Source: Pseudomonas asplenii (GTDB lineage: Bacteria > Pseudomonadota > Gammaproteobacteria > Pseudomonadales > Pseudomonadaceae). From it: a DNA stretch of 64,000 nucleotides. The DNA lies in assembly GCF_001293465.1 (NCBI RefSeq), contig NZ_JSYZ01000004.1:223094-287093 (forward strand), written 5' to 3'. This document shows, one piece after another, positions 35,036-44,903 of this stretch. The translations under genes were made by a program, and so were the position numbers. Position 1 is the first letter of the stretch. Each line of letters starts with the position of its first letter. A model generated the notes under the pieces. The model was not told the DNA's origin and made no database searches. It worked only from the letters and a program-made list of their open reading frames with translations.

Positions 35036-35677
35036 ATGCCCCACCTTGCCCGAACCCATCCCCGCCTGACCATCGCCACCCTGCTCGGCCTGGCCGCTGG
35101 CGTACTGGTGCCGATCAGCCCGGTACTGACCAAGATCCTTGTTGGCTGGAACAGTGCCGTCTGGTCCTACCTGGCCATGATGCTGTGGCTGACCGTGCGG
35201 TCCCGGCCGGAGGATGTGCAGCGGTTCGTCGAACGCGAGGACGAGAATGCCGGGACGGTGTTGCTGATCGTGTCGATCGCGGCGATTGCCAGCCTGGCGG
35301 CGATCACTGTCGAGCTGGCCGGCGGCAAGGATCTGGATGCGCATGCCCGGGCCTGGCACTACGCCTTTACCGGGTTGACGGTGCTGGGTTCATGGCTGCT
35401 GATCGGAGTGATCTTCAGTGTGCACTATGCGCGGCAATTCTATCTGTCGGATGAGGATGAACCGCCGTTGCGTTTTGCCGATGGTGAAAAGCATCCGGAT
35501 TACTGGGACTTCCTGTACTTCTCGTTCACCATTGGCGTGGCGGTGCAGACGTCGGATGTCGGTGTGGCGACCCGAGCGATGCGCAGGGTGGTACTGGCGC
35601 AATCGTTGATCGGGTTTCTGTTCAATACGGCGATATTGGGTTTTTCGATCAACATTGCGGCGGGCTTGTTTGGCTGA
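35036..35677 (+). CDS. DUF1345 family inner-membrane protein
   Basis: Protein of 213 residues with about five membrane segments. The family signature is [37 protein letters not shown] followed by [18 protein letters not shown]. The function of DUF1345 proteins is not established. The TSDV loop recalls the pore loop of ion-channel-like proteins, but this is only an impression. Monocistronic, followed by a REP doublet. Confidence 0.9.
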   Translation: MPHLARTHPRLTIATLLGLAAGVLVPISPVLTKILVGWNSAVWSYLAMMLWLTVRSRPEDVQRFVEREDENAGTVLLIVSIAAIASLAAITVELAGGKDLDAHARAWHYAFTGLTVLGSWLLIGVIFSVHYARQFYLSDEDEPPLRFADGEKHPDYWDFLYFSFTIGVAVQTSDVGVATRAMRRVVLAQSLIGFLFNTAILGFSINIAAGLFG

Positions 35678-35697
35678 AAGGCTGGCTTACACCAGAC

Positions 35698-35771
35698 TGT
35701 AGGAGCTTGGCTTGCCAGCGAAGACGGCCTTGAGGGCGCTAAAAGCTTCGCGGGCAAGCCCTGCTCCTACA
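35698..35771. repeat. REPIN-like inverted REP doublet
   Basis: TGTAGGAGC and GGCTTGCC at the left match GGCAAGCC and GCTCCTACA at the right, with GCGAAG/GCTTCGC inner parts. The core is the same as at 3168 and 4622, and it lies between convergent DUF1345 and hpd genes. Confidence 0.8.
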
Positions 35772-35825
35772 GGGCCGGAAACATCCGGAAGAACCGGATA
35801 TGTCCGGCAGGAGCAAATGGCAGGA

Positions 35826-36902
35826 TTACTCGGTGGTCAGCACACCACGGCGAATCTGGTCACGCTCGATGGATTCGAACAGCGCCTTGAAGTTGCCCTC
35901 GCCGAAACCATCATCGCCCTTGCGCTGGATGAACTCGAAGAACACCGGGCCCATGAGAGTTTCCGAGAAGATCTGCAGCAGCAGGCGCTTGTCACCCTCC
36001 TGCGAGGCGCCGTCCAGCAGGATGCCGCGCGATTGCAGTTCCTGGACCGGCTCGCCGTGGTTCGGCAGGCGGCCTTCGAGCATCTCGTAGTAGGTGTCCG
36101 GCGGCGCGGTCATGAAGCGCATGCCGATCTTCTTCAGCGCATCCCAGGTCTTGACCAGGTCGTCGGTGAGGAAAGCCACGTGCTGGATGCCTTCGCCGTT
36201 GAACTGCATCAGGAACTCTTCGATCTGCCCCGAGCCCTTGGACGACTCCTCGTTGAGCGGGATACGGATCATGCCGTCCGGCGCGGTCATCGCCTTGGAG
36301 GTCAGGCCGGTGTACTCGCCCTTGATGTCGAAGTAACGGATCTCGCGGAAGTTGAACAGCTTCTCGTAGAAGTTCGCCCAGTAGGCCATGCGCCCACGAT
36401 AGACGTTGTGGGTCAGGTGGTCGATGATCTTCAGGCCCGCCCCTTTCGGGTGGCGGTCGACGCCTTCGAGGTAGACGAAGTCGATATCATAGATCGAGCT
36501 GCCCTCGCCGAAACGGTCGATCAGGTACAGCGGCGCGCCGCCGATGCCCTTGATCGCCGGCAGGTTCAGTTCCATCGGGCCGGTGGCGATGTGGATCGGC
36601 TGGGCACCCAGCTCCAGGGCACGGGAATAGGCCTTCTGCGCGTTCTTCACACGGAAGGCCATGCCACAGACGGACGGGCCGTGCTCGGCGGCGAAGTACG
36701 AGGCTTCGCTGTGGGGCTCGTTGTTGAGGATCAGGTTGATCGCGCCCTGGCGATACAGGTGCACGTTCTTCGAGCGGTGGGTCGCGACCTTGGTAAAGCC
36801 CATGATCTCGAAGATCGGCTCCAGGGTGTTCGGGGTCGGCGATGCGAATTCGATGAACTCAAAGCCCATCAGGCCCATCGGGTTTTCAAAGATATCTGCC
36901 AT
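35826..36902 (-). CDS. hpd: 4-hydroxyphenylpyruvate dioxygenase
   Basis: Fe(II) enzyme of tyrosine catabolism that converts 4-hydroxyphenylpyruvate to homogentisate. The 358 residues match the P. fluorescens enzyme in length and almost throughout in sequence from memory. The three iron ligands of the 2-His-1-Glu site are present: His162 (DHLTHNV), His241 (GIQHVAF) and Glu323 (GPVFFEF), numbered with the initial Met. No other tyrosine-pathway gene is adjacent. The 245-bp spacer upstream holds no clear site. Confidence 0.98.
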   Translation of the reverse strand: MADIFENPMGLMGFEFIEFASPTPNTLEPIFEIMGFTKVATHRSKNVHLYRQGAINLILNNEPHSEASYFAAEHGPSVCGMAFRVKNAQKAYSRALELGAQPIHIATGPMELNLPAIKGIGGAPLYLIDRFGEGSSIYDIDFVYLEGVDRHPKGAGLKIIDHLTHNVYRGRMAYWANFYEKLFNFREIRYFDIKGEYTGLTSKAMTAPDGMIRIPLNEESSKGSGQIEEFLMQFNGEGIQHVAFLTDDLVKTWDALKKIGMRFMTAPPDTYYEMLEGRLPNHGEPVQELQSRGILLDGASQEGDKRLLLQIFSETLMGPVFFEFIQRKGDDGFGEGNFKALFESIERDQIRRGVLTTE

Positions 36903-37147
36903 GGTGGCGCCTCATCATATCAATCAAGTAACGGTCGGTTAGTTGCTGTCGATGCGGACGCTGGAGGGTGGCGCGCAGGAAATCCCCCGCACGCTGCGGG
37001 CAAGGAAGTCGCCGTAGATCAGTTTGAACCCGAGTATCTTCATTGCAACCCAGTCTCTCAGGGCGAGGCTTCTGTCGCCAGAAGACATTATTCTTATATG
37101 CGTAAGCAGATTCTACATGGCGTAAAACGTTTTGTCCGTATCACTTT

Positions 37148-38089
37148 TCACTTCCGGTTGGGCAACGGCGATGCCAGCCGGTTGCACAGGTAGATGCCGA
37201 CCAGGATCAGCACACCGCCCAGGCACATGATCAGCGTCAGTTGCTCGCCCAGCAACAGCGCGCCGCAGATCACCGCGGTCAGCGGGTTGAGGCCGATGAA
37301 CACCCCGGCGCGGGTCGCGCCGATGCGCTGGATGCCATCGTAGTACCAGATGTAGGCCAGCGCCGAACCCAGGCCGCCGAGATAGACCAGGCTCAGCAAC
37401 TGCTGCGGTGTCAGGGCGCGGATCACCTCGACACTCGCCTCCCCGCGCAGCCAGGTCGCCAGCCACAACATCGCCGTGCCGAACCAGATGGAATAGGCCA
37501 CGGTGGCCAAGGGCCCCAGCGCGCGGGTCAGGTTGCGGGAAAACAGCGAGTAGATCGCCCACGACAGCACGCAGCCAAGGATCAGCAGGTCACCGATCCA
37601 GGCCTGGCTCGCCCCCGCGAACAGCGAATGGTTGCCACTGACGATCACCAGCCCCGCGCCGCCCATGCACACCAGGATACCGAGGACCTTCACGGCACCG
37701 AGGCGCTCCTTGAAGAACAGCCAGGAGGCCAGCCCGAACACCGCCGGGTTGAGCACCACGATCAGCGAGGCCCGCGAGGCGTCGATGTAGTGCAGGCCGT
37801 AAAAGAAGCACAGGTTGTAGAAGAAGATGCCGAAGAAGCCGAGCACCAGCAGTTGGGCGAACTGTTTCCGGTCAGGCAGCACCAGCGGGATCCGCGCCAG
37901 CAGGATAAAACCCAGCAGGATCAGGCTGGCCAGCAGGAACCGCAGGCTGGCCAGCAACCACGGGGCGATGTCGGCGCTCAGGAAACGCCCGGCGACAAAG
38001 GTGCCGCCCCAGATCATCGAAACCCCGGCAAGCTTGAGATAGACCCACGGTTCGTCGCTGTGGCTGAAGGTGCCGGCCTGGGTGTGCAT
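37148..38089 (-). CDS. EamA/DMT-family exporter
   Basis: Inner-membrane drug/metabolite transporter of 313 residues with ten hydrophobic segments in two EamA halves (ASLRFLLASLILLGF, FYGLHYIDASRASLIVVLNPAVFGLASWLFFKERLG, then GGLGSALAYIWYYDGIQRIGATRAGVFIGLNPLTAVICGALLLGEQL). ATG 38089 has AGGAG 6 bases upstream; an in-frame start at 38158 would run through the divergent promoter. The neighbouring divergent LysR gene probably controls it. The substrate may be an amino acid or related metabolite. Confidence 0.9.
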   Translation of the reverse strand: MHTQAGTFSHSDEPWVYLKLAGVSMIWGGTFVAGRFLSADIAPWLLASLRFLLASLILLGFILLARIPLVLPDRKQFAQLLVLGFFGIFFYNLCFFYGLHYIDASRASLIVVLNPAVFGLASWLFFKERLGAVKVLGILVCMGGAGLVIVSGNHSLFAGASQAWIGDLLILGCVLSWAIYSLFSRNLTRALGPLATVAYSIWFGTAMLWLATWLRGEASVEVIRALTPQQLLSLVYLGGLGSALAYIWYYDGIQRIGATRAGVFIGLNPLTAVICGALLLGEQLTLIMCLGGVLILVGIYLCNRLASPLPNRK

Positions 38090-38178
38090 GATTTCTCCTG
38101 GGCACGCGGCCCGATGGGTTGCTAATCTGCGCGCATTATTTTTCTTATTCGCAATCATAGTAAAATGAGTAAAAACTC

Positions 38179-39051
38179 ATGACCCTGACCCAACTGGAAG
38201 TGTTTTCCCTGGTGGCCGAACTGCAGGGTTTCACCAGCGCCGCGCATCGCCTGGGGATCAGCCAGTCGGCGGTGTCCCATGCCCTCAAGGGCCTGGAACA
38301 GGAGCTGGGGGTCGAGCTGTTGCGCCGTCATCAGCACCGGGTGGAACTGACCGATATCGGTGCGCAGTTACTGCAGCGGGCCCGGGCCATGCTCGGGCTG
38401 GCCGAGACCCTGAAGCAGGAGGCCGCCGACGCCAGGGGCATGAAAAGCGGGACCCTGCGGATCGGCTCCTTCGGTCCGACCGCTTCCAGCAAACTGCTGC
38501 CGGCGCTGCTGGAACGCTACCGGCGCGAGCATCCCGGTATCCAGGTGCATGTCGATGAAGGGCCGGACCGACAGGTCGTGCAATGGCTGGAAGAACGGCG
38601 CATCGACATCGGTTTCGTGGTGCTGCCCGAAGAACGCTTCGACACCATCCCCCTGGTGCAGGACCAGATGATCGCCGTGCTTCCGGTCGGCCACGCCTTG
38701 AGCCACAAGGCGGCGGTCGAACTCCGGGAGCTCTGCCAGGAGCCGTTCATCCTCACCGGTGCCGGCTCCGGCGAACTGGTTTCCAGGCTGTTCGCCGCCC
38801 AGCGCCTGGTACCCGATGTGCGTTACCGCACCACCCAGTTGCTCAGCATCCTCGCGGCGGTGGCCCGTGGCGAAGGGCTGACGGTGATTGCCGAGCAGTC
38901 GCTGCCCGACCACCCGGCCCCGGGTTATGTCAGCCGCCCCCTGTCGCCGCCGGTCACGCGCCAGATCGGCCTGGCCGTACTCGACCGCCGCGCGGTTTCC
39001 CCCGCGACCGAGGCGTTCCTCGACCTGGCCACACGCGGCAATCATCGTTGA
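38179..39051 (+). CDS. LysR-type transcriptional regulator
   Basis: Protein of 290 residues with an N-terminal winged helix (LTQLEVFSLVAELQGFTSAAHRLGISQSAVSHALKGLEQELGVELLRR) and a periplasmic-binding-like effector domain starting SGTLRIGSFGPTASSKLLPALLERYRREHPGI. It is divergent from the EamA exporter, with 89 bp between the starts, the usual arrangement for a LysR regulator and its target. Confidence 0.93.
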   Translation: MTLTQLEVFSLVAELQGFTSAAHRLGISQSAVSHALKGLEQELGVELLRRHQHRVELTDIGAQLLQRARAMLGLAETLKQEAADARGMKSGTLRIGSFGPTASSKLLPALLERYRREHPGIQVHVDEGPDRQVVQWLEERRIDIGFVVLPEERFDTIPLVQDQMIAVLPVGHALSHKAAVELRELCQEPFILTGAGSGELVSRLFAAQRLVPDVRYRTTQLLSILAAVARGEGLTVIAEQSLPDHPAPGYVSRPLSPPVTRQIGLAVLDRRAVSPATEAFLDLATRGNHR

Positions 39052-39129
39052 ACGTGCGAATGCATCAGCCCCGACTATCCTGCCAGGAGCCGTGCCACCC
39101 ACCGCTTCCCCTGCCAAACAGGTCTTCCC

Positions 39130-40680
39130 ATGCCACTGACTGTCAAAGGCCGCCCCTGGCCTGCCCGCTACGGGCTGAATCTGCTGATCGGCCTGCTGCC
39201 CGTCGTTTCGGGTATCGCCATCCTGCACTGGCAGGCCGACCGGGCGCTGAACGCCAATACCCGGGAAACCGCCCAGGATGCCCTGAAGCAGTTCGAGCTG
39301 ATGCTCGACAACGCCGAACGGGCCGCCCACGCCATCGTGCCACTGGCCGGGCGCCCCTGCGCCCAGGTGGAACTGGCCCTGCGCGAGCAGGTCACCCGCC
39401 GCCCGTTCGTGCGCGCCGCCAACCTGGCCTGGGACAACAACCTGTATTGCACATCGTTGTTCGGCCCCTACCAGGAAGTCATCGATCCGGCCAACTATGT
39501 CGCCGGCAGTCTCTGGCTGATGAAGGGCAACACGGTGACGCCCGGCTCATCGCTGCTGGCCTATCGGCTGGCGCAGGGCAACGGTGCGGCGATCGTCAGT
39601 ATCGACGGCTATCACCTGAGCAACCTGCTGCACCTGATGGGGCGCGAGACCGGCCTGGTGTTGCAGGTCGGCAACGCCTGGACCTCCGGCCAGGGCCAGA
39701 TCATGGACGGCAAGGCCCCGGCTTTCGCCGTGGCCCGTACCACCCTGCGCTCCACCCGCTTTCCGTTCAGCGTCAGTGCGGGCTTTGCCGAGGGCGAGAC
39801 CTGGCGCTACCTCGTCAGGGAGTATCGGGAACTGCTGGCGCTGCTGCTGATCCTCGGCCTGCTGGCGGGCATCACCACCCGCTGGCTGCAGAAGCGCTCG
39901 GGCGCGCCGAGCAACGAACTGCGGCGGGCACTCGAGGCCAGGGAGTTCATCCCGTATTTCCAGCCGGTGGTGCGCAGCGGCACGCTGCAATGGTCCGGTC
40001 TCGAGGTGCTGATGCGCTGGAACCACCCCCGCGAAGGCCTGGTGCGCCCCGACCTGTTCATTCCCTTCGCCGAGCACTGCGGGCTGATCGTACCAATGAC
40101 CCGCTCGCTGCTGCAGCAGACCGCCGCCCTCCTCGCGCCCCATTCGGCGTCGCTGGAGCCGGGGTTTCATGTCGGTGTGAATATCACCGCCCAGCACTGC
40201 CACGACCTGCAACTGGTGCAGGATTGCCGGGATTTCCTGTCGGCCTTCGCTCCGGGCCAGATCCGGCTGGTGCTGGAGCTGACCGAACGCGAGCTGATCG
40301 AACCCGGCGAGGTCACCCACCAACTGTTCGAACAATTGCATGACCTGGGCGTGATGGTTGCCATCGATGATTTCGGCACCGGCCATTCCAGCCTGAGTTA
40401 CTTGCGCAAGTTCAACGTCGACTATTTGAAGATCGACCAGAGTTTCGTCGCCATGATCGGTGCCGATGTGTTGTCGCGGCATATCCTCGACAGCATTATC
40501 GAACTGAGCGTCAAACTGGAACTGGGCATCGTCGCCGAAGGGGTGGAAACAACCGAGCAACGCGATTATCTGGCCGCCCGCGGCGTGGATTTCCTGCAGG
40601 GTTATCTGTTTGGAAAGCCGTTGCCGGCGGCAGACTTCCTCAATAGCCTGAAACGCCAGGCCAGTGAATATCGTGAATAG
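39130..40680 (+). CDS. Cyclic-di-GMP phosphodiesterase with CSS-type sensor and EAL domain
   Basis: Inner-membrane protein of 516 residues. A membrane segment (about 13-33) opens a periplasmic CSS-type sensor (about 35-230: AGRPCAQVELALREQVT and NLYCTSLFGPY, with Ser replaced by Thr in the CSS triplet). A second membrane segment (about 236-253) leads to the EAL domain (about 260-510). Catalytic elements are kept: EVLMRW (EVL in place of EAL), VNITAQ, LELTERE, IDDFGTGHSSLSYLRKFNVDYLKIDQSFV and VAEGVET. It should degrade c-di-GMP; CSS-EAL enzymes are redox-controlled through the two Cys in related bacteria. Confidence 0.93.
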   Translation: MPLTVKGRPWPARYGLNLLIGLLPVVSGIAILHWQADRALNANTRETAQDALKQFELMLDNAERAAHAIVPLAGRPCAQVELALREQVTRRPFVRAANLAWDNNLYCTSLFGPYQEVIDPANYVAGSLWLMKGNTVTPGSSLLAYRLAQGNGAAIVSIDGYHLSNLLHLMGRETGLVLQVGNAWTSGQGQIMDGKAPAFAVARTTLRSTRFPFSVSAGFAEGETWRYLVREYRELLALLLILGLLAGITTRWLQKRSGAPSNELRRALEAREFIPYFQPVVRSGTLQWSGLEVLMRWNHPREGLVRPDLFIPFAEHCGLIVPMTRSLLQQTAALLAPHSASLEPGFHVGVNITAQHCHDLQLVQDCRDFLSAFAPGQIRLVLELTERELIEPGEVTHQLFEQLHDLGVMVAIDDFGTGHSSLSYLRKFNVDYLKIDQSFVAMIGADVLSRHILDSIIELSVKLELGIVAEGVETTEQRDYLAARGVDFLQGYLFGKPLPAADFLNSLKRQASEYRE

Positions 40681-40932
40681 TGTCCGGCGGCGAAGATAAC
40701 GGTTCAATCCCGGTAACATCTGCCGCCCCGGACATATGATTTACTCTTGGACAAATAACTACTACACTTTTCCTGCCTGCAGTAAATCGACGGGAAAGCC
40801 TCTGGCTTATCAATAATGATCCGCGGCATTCCGGGCGTTACCGACAACGCCTTATCGGATCGACTGCAAGCGCCGGCTTGTCTCTCTCGTTACAGGTTGC
40901 CCGCAACCCAATAGACCACTGGAGTAAAAACC

Positions 40933-41292
40933 TTGTCCAAACTCGCTGAGTTCCGTGCCGCAGAAAAAGCCCTTCAAGAACAACTCGCCCAGCTGGAAGC
41001 ATTGAAGAACGATGCCGGGCTCAAGAAGGAAATCGAGTTCGAGAAGAAGCTTAATGACCTGATGACGAACTACGGCAAAAGCCTGCGGGACATCATCGCC
41101 ATCCTCGACCCGCACGCCAGCTTCGGCAAGGCCGCCCAGGCACCGAAACAGCGCCGTGCCCGCGTGGTCAAGGTCTATCAGAACCCGCACACCGGCGAAC
41201 TGATCGAAACCAAGGGCGGCAATCACCGTGGTCTCAAGGCCTGGAAAGAACAGTACGGTGCCGCGACTGTCGATTCCTGGGTTCGCAGCTAA
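40933..41292 (+). CDS. mvaU: H-NS-like xenogeneic silencer of the MvaT/MvaU family
   Basis: Nucleoid protein of 119 residues: N-terminal coiled-coil oligomerisation part (about 1-60, AEFRAAEKALQEQLAQLEALKND ... SLRDIIAILDP) and C-terminal DNA-binding part with KVYQNPHTGELIETKGGNHRGLKAWKEQYG, the MvaT/MvaU AT-minor-groove motif. The start codon is TTG at 40933, with GGAG 10 bases before it. The N terminus (SKLAEFR) is closer to MvaU/TurB than to MvaT, so the symbol is tentative. It silences A/T-rich acquired DNA. Confidence 0.9.
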   Translation: MSKLAEFRAAEKALQEQLAQLEALKNDAGLKKEIEFEKKLNDLMTNYGKSLRDIIAILDPHASFGKAAQAPKQRRARVVKVYQNPHTGELIETKGGNHRGLKAWKEQYGAATVDSWVRS

Positions 41293-41317
41293 CTGCCCGG
41301 TCGGTCGATAAAGAACA

Positions 41318-41341
41318 AACCCTGCACATGCAGGGTTTTTT
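41318..41341 (+). terminator. Terminator of the mvaU-like gene
   Basis: CCCTGC-ACAT-GCAGGG followed by six T, 28 bases past the stop codon. Confidence 0.95.
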
Positions 41342-41904
41342 CATGGATATAACCTTGCCCGCCGAGTGTGACAGTTGTATGCCACTGCAATCGCCAGCCT
41401 ACTGGCGGCGCAAGCAGGCGCCAGATATTTCAGCGCCCGACAGGCATAGTTCAAAAGAGTTCAACCCGTTCGAAACTTTCATCCGGATCGGTTAATGACA
41501 GTTTGCCAGTAGGCTATGGACTACTGCCATCAAACCTGATCCGCTTGTAAAAAATCCCCCACACTCCTGAGTGAACAGTCGTACCTCTTTGCGTCGGTCG
41601 GATAAAAAACGCCGCCTTGCATCTTTCACATTTTTTTCACATCAACTCTTACAGGATGAAGGCTGCTAAAGGACTAGCGCCCCAATGCCCGCTTCGGCGG
41701 GCTTCTTTATGCCTTCGATATTTACCCGTCGCCTCTGCATATAACGCCCCAAGCCAGTGAAGTAGCCGGCTATTACCTTTCGCCTTGAACAGCGCTCCAG
41801 AATGCGGGTCGAGCGGATTTGGAGCTTGAGTCCGCTTTCCGTATCATCCCTTTCCCACAAGGTCCAATGAGCGACCGCCGTTCCATCACCTTCGCGGAGG
41901 GCTT
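41342..41904. other. 563-bp non-coding region with an orphan terminator
   Basis: No protein gene is convincing here. The region is A/T-richer than its surroundings (runs such as CACATTTTTTTCACAT). It contains a terminator at 41687-41708 with no gene directly upstream, which could end a small RNA beginning around 41600-41650. The right part is the leader of gloA. Confidence 0.45.
41687..41708 (+). terminator. Orphan intrinsic terminator, possible small-RNA end
   Basis: GCCCGC-TTCG-GCGGGC followed by TTCTTT. The nearest upstream gene already has its own terminator at 41318-41341, so this hairpin needs another transcript. GGA-containing unpaired stretches (CAGGATG, AAGGACT) precede it. Confidence 0.55.
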
Positions 41905-42438
41905 ATGAGCCTGCACGACCTGAACACCTTCCCTGGCGTAACCGCCCAACCCGACAGCGCCACCCGGGGCTTCGTGTTCAACCACACCATGCTGCGCGTC
42001 AAGGACATCACCAAGTCCCTGGATTTCTACACCCGGGTACTGGGTTTCTCCCTGGTGGAGAAGCGTGATTTCCCCGAAGCCGAATTCAGCCTGTACTTCC
42101 TGGCCTTGGTCGACAAGGCACAGATTCCGGCCGATGCGGCCGAGCGTACACAATGGATGAAGTCGATTCCCGGCATCCTGGAACTGACCCACAACCACGG
42201 CACCGAAAACGACCCGGACTTTGCCTACCACAACGGCAACACCGATCCGCGCGGCTTCGGCCACATCTGCGTCTCGGTACCGGACATCCGTGCCGCCTGC
42301 GAGCGCTTCGAAGCCCTGGGCGTCGAATTCCAGAAACGCCTGAGCGACGGCCGCATGAAACACCTGGCCTTCGTCAAGGACCCGGATGCCTACTGGGTTG
42401 AAATCATCCAGCCAGCACCGCTGACAGACGCCGAATAA
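41905..42438 (+). CDS. gloA: Lactoylglutathione lyase (glyoxalase I), long zinc-type form
   Basis: Detoxifies methylglyoxal: converts the hemithioacetal with glutathione to S-lactoylglutathione. At 177 residues it is the longer form, as in the zinc-dependent class (P. aeruginosa GloA3 and eukaryotic enzymes), rather than the 130-residue nickel form. The four metal ligands are present: His27 (FNHTML), Glu93 (GILELTHNHG), His120 (GFGHICV) and Glu166 (YWVEIIQP). Monocistronic, ending in a strong bidirectional terminator. Confidence 0.96.
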   Translation: MSLHDLNTFPGVTAQPDSATRGFVFNHTMLRVKDITKSLDFYTRVLGFSLVEKRDFPEAEFSLYFLALVDKAQIPADAAERTQWMKSIPGILELTHNHGTENDPDFAYHNGNTDPRGFGHICVSVPDIRAACERFEALGVEFQKRLSDGRMKHLAFVKDPDAYWVEIIQPAPLTDAE

Positions 42439-42451
42439 GGCGCTGTCACGC

Positions 42452-42488
42452 AAAAGCCCCATGGACCAAGGATCCATGGGGCTTTTTT
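42452..42488. terminator. Bidirectional terminator between gloA and ahpF
   Basis: AAAAGCCCCATGGA, seven bases, TCCATGGGGCTTTTTT. The stem has A-tract on one side and T-tract on the other, so it serves both convergent genes. Confidence 0.95.
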
Positions 42489-42513
42489 ACACCATCACCC
42501 TGTTGGAGGGCGA

Positions 42514-44079
42514 TCAGGCCGGAGCCGAAGTCCGGATCAGGTGATCAAAGGCACTCAGCGAAGCCTTGGCCCCCTCGCCCACCGCAATCACGATCTGCTT
42601 GTACGGCACCGTGGTCACGTCACCGGCCGCGAAAATCCCCGGCAGCGAAGTTTCGCCCCGCGCATCGACGATGATCTCGCCCCGTGGCGACAGCTCGATG
42701 GTGCCCTTGAGCCAGTCGGTGTTCGGCAGCAGGCCGATCTGCACGAAGATCCCTTCCAGATCGACGGTGTGGAACTCACCCGAATCACGGTCCTTGTAGA
42801 CCAGGCCGGTGACCTTCTGGCCATCGCCCTTCACTTCACTGGTCAGCGCACTGGTGATCACCTTGACGTTCGGCAGGCTGTGCAGCTTGCGTTGCAGTAC
42901 GGCGTCGGCGCGCAGCTTGCCGTCGAACTCCAGCAGGGTCACGTGGCTGACGATACCGGCCAGGTCGATGGCCGCCTCGACACCGGAGTTGCCCCCGCCG
43001 ATCACCGCAACGCGCTTGCCCTTGAACAGCGGGCCATCGCAATGCGGGCAGAAGCACACGCCCTTGGCCTTGTATTCCTGCTCGCCCGGCACACCCATTT
43101 CGCGCCAGCGGGCGCCGGTGGCAAGGATCACGGTCTTGGCCTTGAGGCTGGCACCGCTCTCGAAGCGTACTTCGTGCAGGTCGCCGGCATGCTTCGCCGG
43201 AATCAGCGCACTGGCACGCTGCAGGTTCATGATATCGACGTCATACTGGCGTACGTGCTCTTCCAGGGCCCGGGCCAGCTTCGGCCCTTCGGTTTCCTGG
43301 ACCGAGATGAAGTTCTCGATCGCCATGGTGTCCAGCACCTGGCCACCGAAACGCTCGGCCGCAACACCGGTGCGGATGCCTTTACGCGCAGCGTAGATTG
43401 CCGCCGAGGCACCGGCTGGGCCACCCCCGACCACGAGGACCTCGAAGGCCTCCTTGGCGTTGAGTTTTTCCGCCTGCTTCGAGGCGGCACCGGTGTCGAG
43501 CTTGCCAAGGATCTCTTCCAGGCCCATACGGCCCTGGCCGAAGTTCTCGCCGTTGAGGTAGATGCTCGGTACAGCCATGACCTTGCGATCGTTGACTTCA
43601 TCCTGGAACAGCGCACCGTCGATGGCGACGTGACGGATGTTCGGGTTCAGTACCGCCATCAGATTCAGCGCCTGGACCACGTCCGGGCAGTTCTGGCAGG
43701 ACAGCGAGAAATAGGTCTCGAAGTGGTACTCGCCCTCGAGCGAGCGTATCTGTTCGATCACTTCGACACTGGCCTTCGATGGGTGGCCGCCGACCTGCAG
43801 CAGGGCCAGCACCAGCGAAGTGAATTCATGCCCCATGGGCAGGCCGGCAAAACGCAGGCTGATATCGCCACCGGGGCGGTTCAGCGAGAACGATGGCTTG
43901 CGCGCATCGCTGCCGTTTTCCAGCAGGGTGATATGAGTCGAAAGGCTGGCGACGTCTTTGAGCAGCGCGAGCATTTCCTGAGATTTCGCGCCGTCATCGA
44001 GGGAGGCGACGATCTCGATCGGTTGCGTAACCCGTTCCAGGTACGACTTCAACTGGGCTTTAAGATTGGCGTCCAACAT
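42514..44079 (-). CDS. ahpF: Alkyl hydroperoxide reductase subunit F
   Basis: NADH-dependent flavoprotein of 521 residues that re-reduces AhpC. The N-terminal double thioredoxin-like part carries [11 protein letters not shown] (Cys128, Cys131). It is followed by the thioredoxin-reductase-like part with FAD site [21 protein letters not shown], active CPHCDGP (near residue 345), NAD site [18 protein letters not shown] and [16 protein letters not shown]. It lies 125 bp downstream of ahpC, from which a hairpin separates it, so it may be expressed at a lower level than ahpC. Confidence 0.98.
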   Translation of the reverse strand: MLDANLKAQLKSYLERVTQPIEIVASLDDGAKSQEMLALLKDVASLSTHITLLENGSDARKPSFSLNRPGGDISLRFAGLPMGHEFTSLVLALLQVGGHPSKASVEVIEQIRSLEGEYHFETYFSLSCQNCPDVVQALNLMAVLNPNIRHVAIDGALFQDEVNDRKVMAVPSIYLNGENFGQGRMGLEEILGKLDTGAASKQAEKLNAKEAFEVLVVGGGPAGASAAIYAARKGIRTGVAAERFGGQVLDTMAIENFISVQETEGPKLARALEEHVRQYDVDIMNLQRASALIPAKHAGDLHEVRFESGASLKAKTVILATGARWREMGVPGEQEYKAKGVCFCPHCDGPLFKGKRVAVIGGGNSGVEAAIDLAGIVSHVTLLEFDGKLRADAVLQRKLHSLPNVKVITSALTSEVKGDGQKVTGLVYKDRDSGEFHTVDLEGIFVQIGLLPNTDWLKGTIELSPRGEIIVDARGETSLPGIFAAGDVTTVPYKQIVIAVGEGAKASLSAFDHLIRTSAPA

Positions 44080-44117
44080 GCGGGCGATTTCCCTTTTTCA
44101 ATACGGTAGAAATAACA

Positions 44118-44144
44118 ACGCCCAGGTGGATACCACCCGGGCGT
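44118..44144 (-). terminator. Stem-loop between ahpC and ahpF
   Basis: ACGCCCAGGTGG, three bases, CCACCCGGGCGT, a long GC-rich stem with one mismatch, 60 bases past the ahpC stop. On the minus strand it is followed by TGTTATTTC, so it probably ends part of the ahpC transcripts. Confidence 0.6.
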
Positions 44145-44204
44145 CATGGGGCGGTGCGGCTGACTTATGAAGTGCGGATGACCGCCCTCGACTGGAGCAT
44201 AGAC

Positions 44205-44768
44205 TTAGATCTTGCCGACCAGGTCCAGGGAAGGCGCCAGGGTGGCCTCGCCTTCTTTCCACTTGGCTGGGCAGACTTCGCCTGGGTGGGCAGCGACGTA
44301 CTGGGCAGCCTTGATCTTGCGCAGCAGCTCGGAAGCGTCACGGCCTACGCCGCCATCGTTGATTTCAACGATCTTGATCTGGCCTTCAGGGTTGATCACG
44401 AAGGTACCGCGGTCAGCCAGGCCGGCTTCTTCGATCAGCACGTCGAAGTTGCGGGAGATGGCCAGGGTCGGGTCGCCGATCATGGTGTACTTGATCTTGC
44501 CGATGGCTGGCGAAGTGTTGTGCCAGGCAGCGTGGGCGAAGTGGGTGTCGGTCGAAACGCTGTAGATCTCGACGCCCAGCTTCTGGAATTCGGCGTAGTT
44601 GTCAGCCAGGTCTTCCAGTTCGGTCGGGCAGACGAAGGTGAAGTCGGCTGGGTAGAAGAACACGACAGACCACTTGCCTTTCAGGTCAGCGTCCGACACT
44701 TCGACGAATTCACCGTTTTTGAAGGCGGTTGCTTTGAAGGGCTTAACTTGGCTGTTGATGATAGGCAT
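44205..44768 (-). CDS. ahpC: Alkyl hydroperoxide reductase subunit C (2-Cys peroxiredoxin)
   Basis: Cytoplasmic peroxiredoxin of 187 residues. The peroxidatic Cys47 is in [18 protein letters not shown] and the resolving Cys (about 166) is in [13 protein letters not shown]; the C-terminal tail is that of AhpC from enteric bacteria. A strong ribosome site (GGAGAG) precedes the ATG. It works with AhpF, encoded next. The spacer upstream carries an incomplete OxyR-like pattern only. Confidence 0.98.
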   Translation of the reverse strand: MPIINSQVKPFKATAFKNGEFVEVSDADLKGKWSVVFFYPADFTFVCPTELEDLADNYAEFQKLGVEIYSVSTDTHFAHAAWHNTSPAIGKIKYTMIGDPTLAISRNFDVLIEEAGLADRGTFVINPEGQIKIVEINDGGVGRDASELLRKIKAAQYVAAHPGEVCPAKWKEGEATLAPSLDLVGKI

Positions 44769-44903
44769 CGTTGACTCTCCGTCAGTGGTTGTGAACTTGA
44801 TGGGAGAATCCTAGCCATTCTTTTCCGATCTGGCTCATTGGCAAAGCTGATGCTCGCGATTGGTTTTCGCTATAAGCCCTACGTATTAATAGAAGAAATT
44901 TTA

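Noticed and set aside
41640..41708. RsmX/Y/Z-type small RNA
   Set aside because: Only two GGA motifs and no complete TGTAAG/CTTACA activator box; kept only as an orphan terminator.
44769..44903. OxyR binding site upstream of ahpC
   Set aside because: ATAG and CAAT appear once at the right 11-bp phase, but the full four-part ATAG/CTAT pattern is missing.
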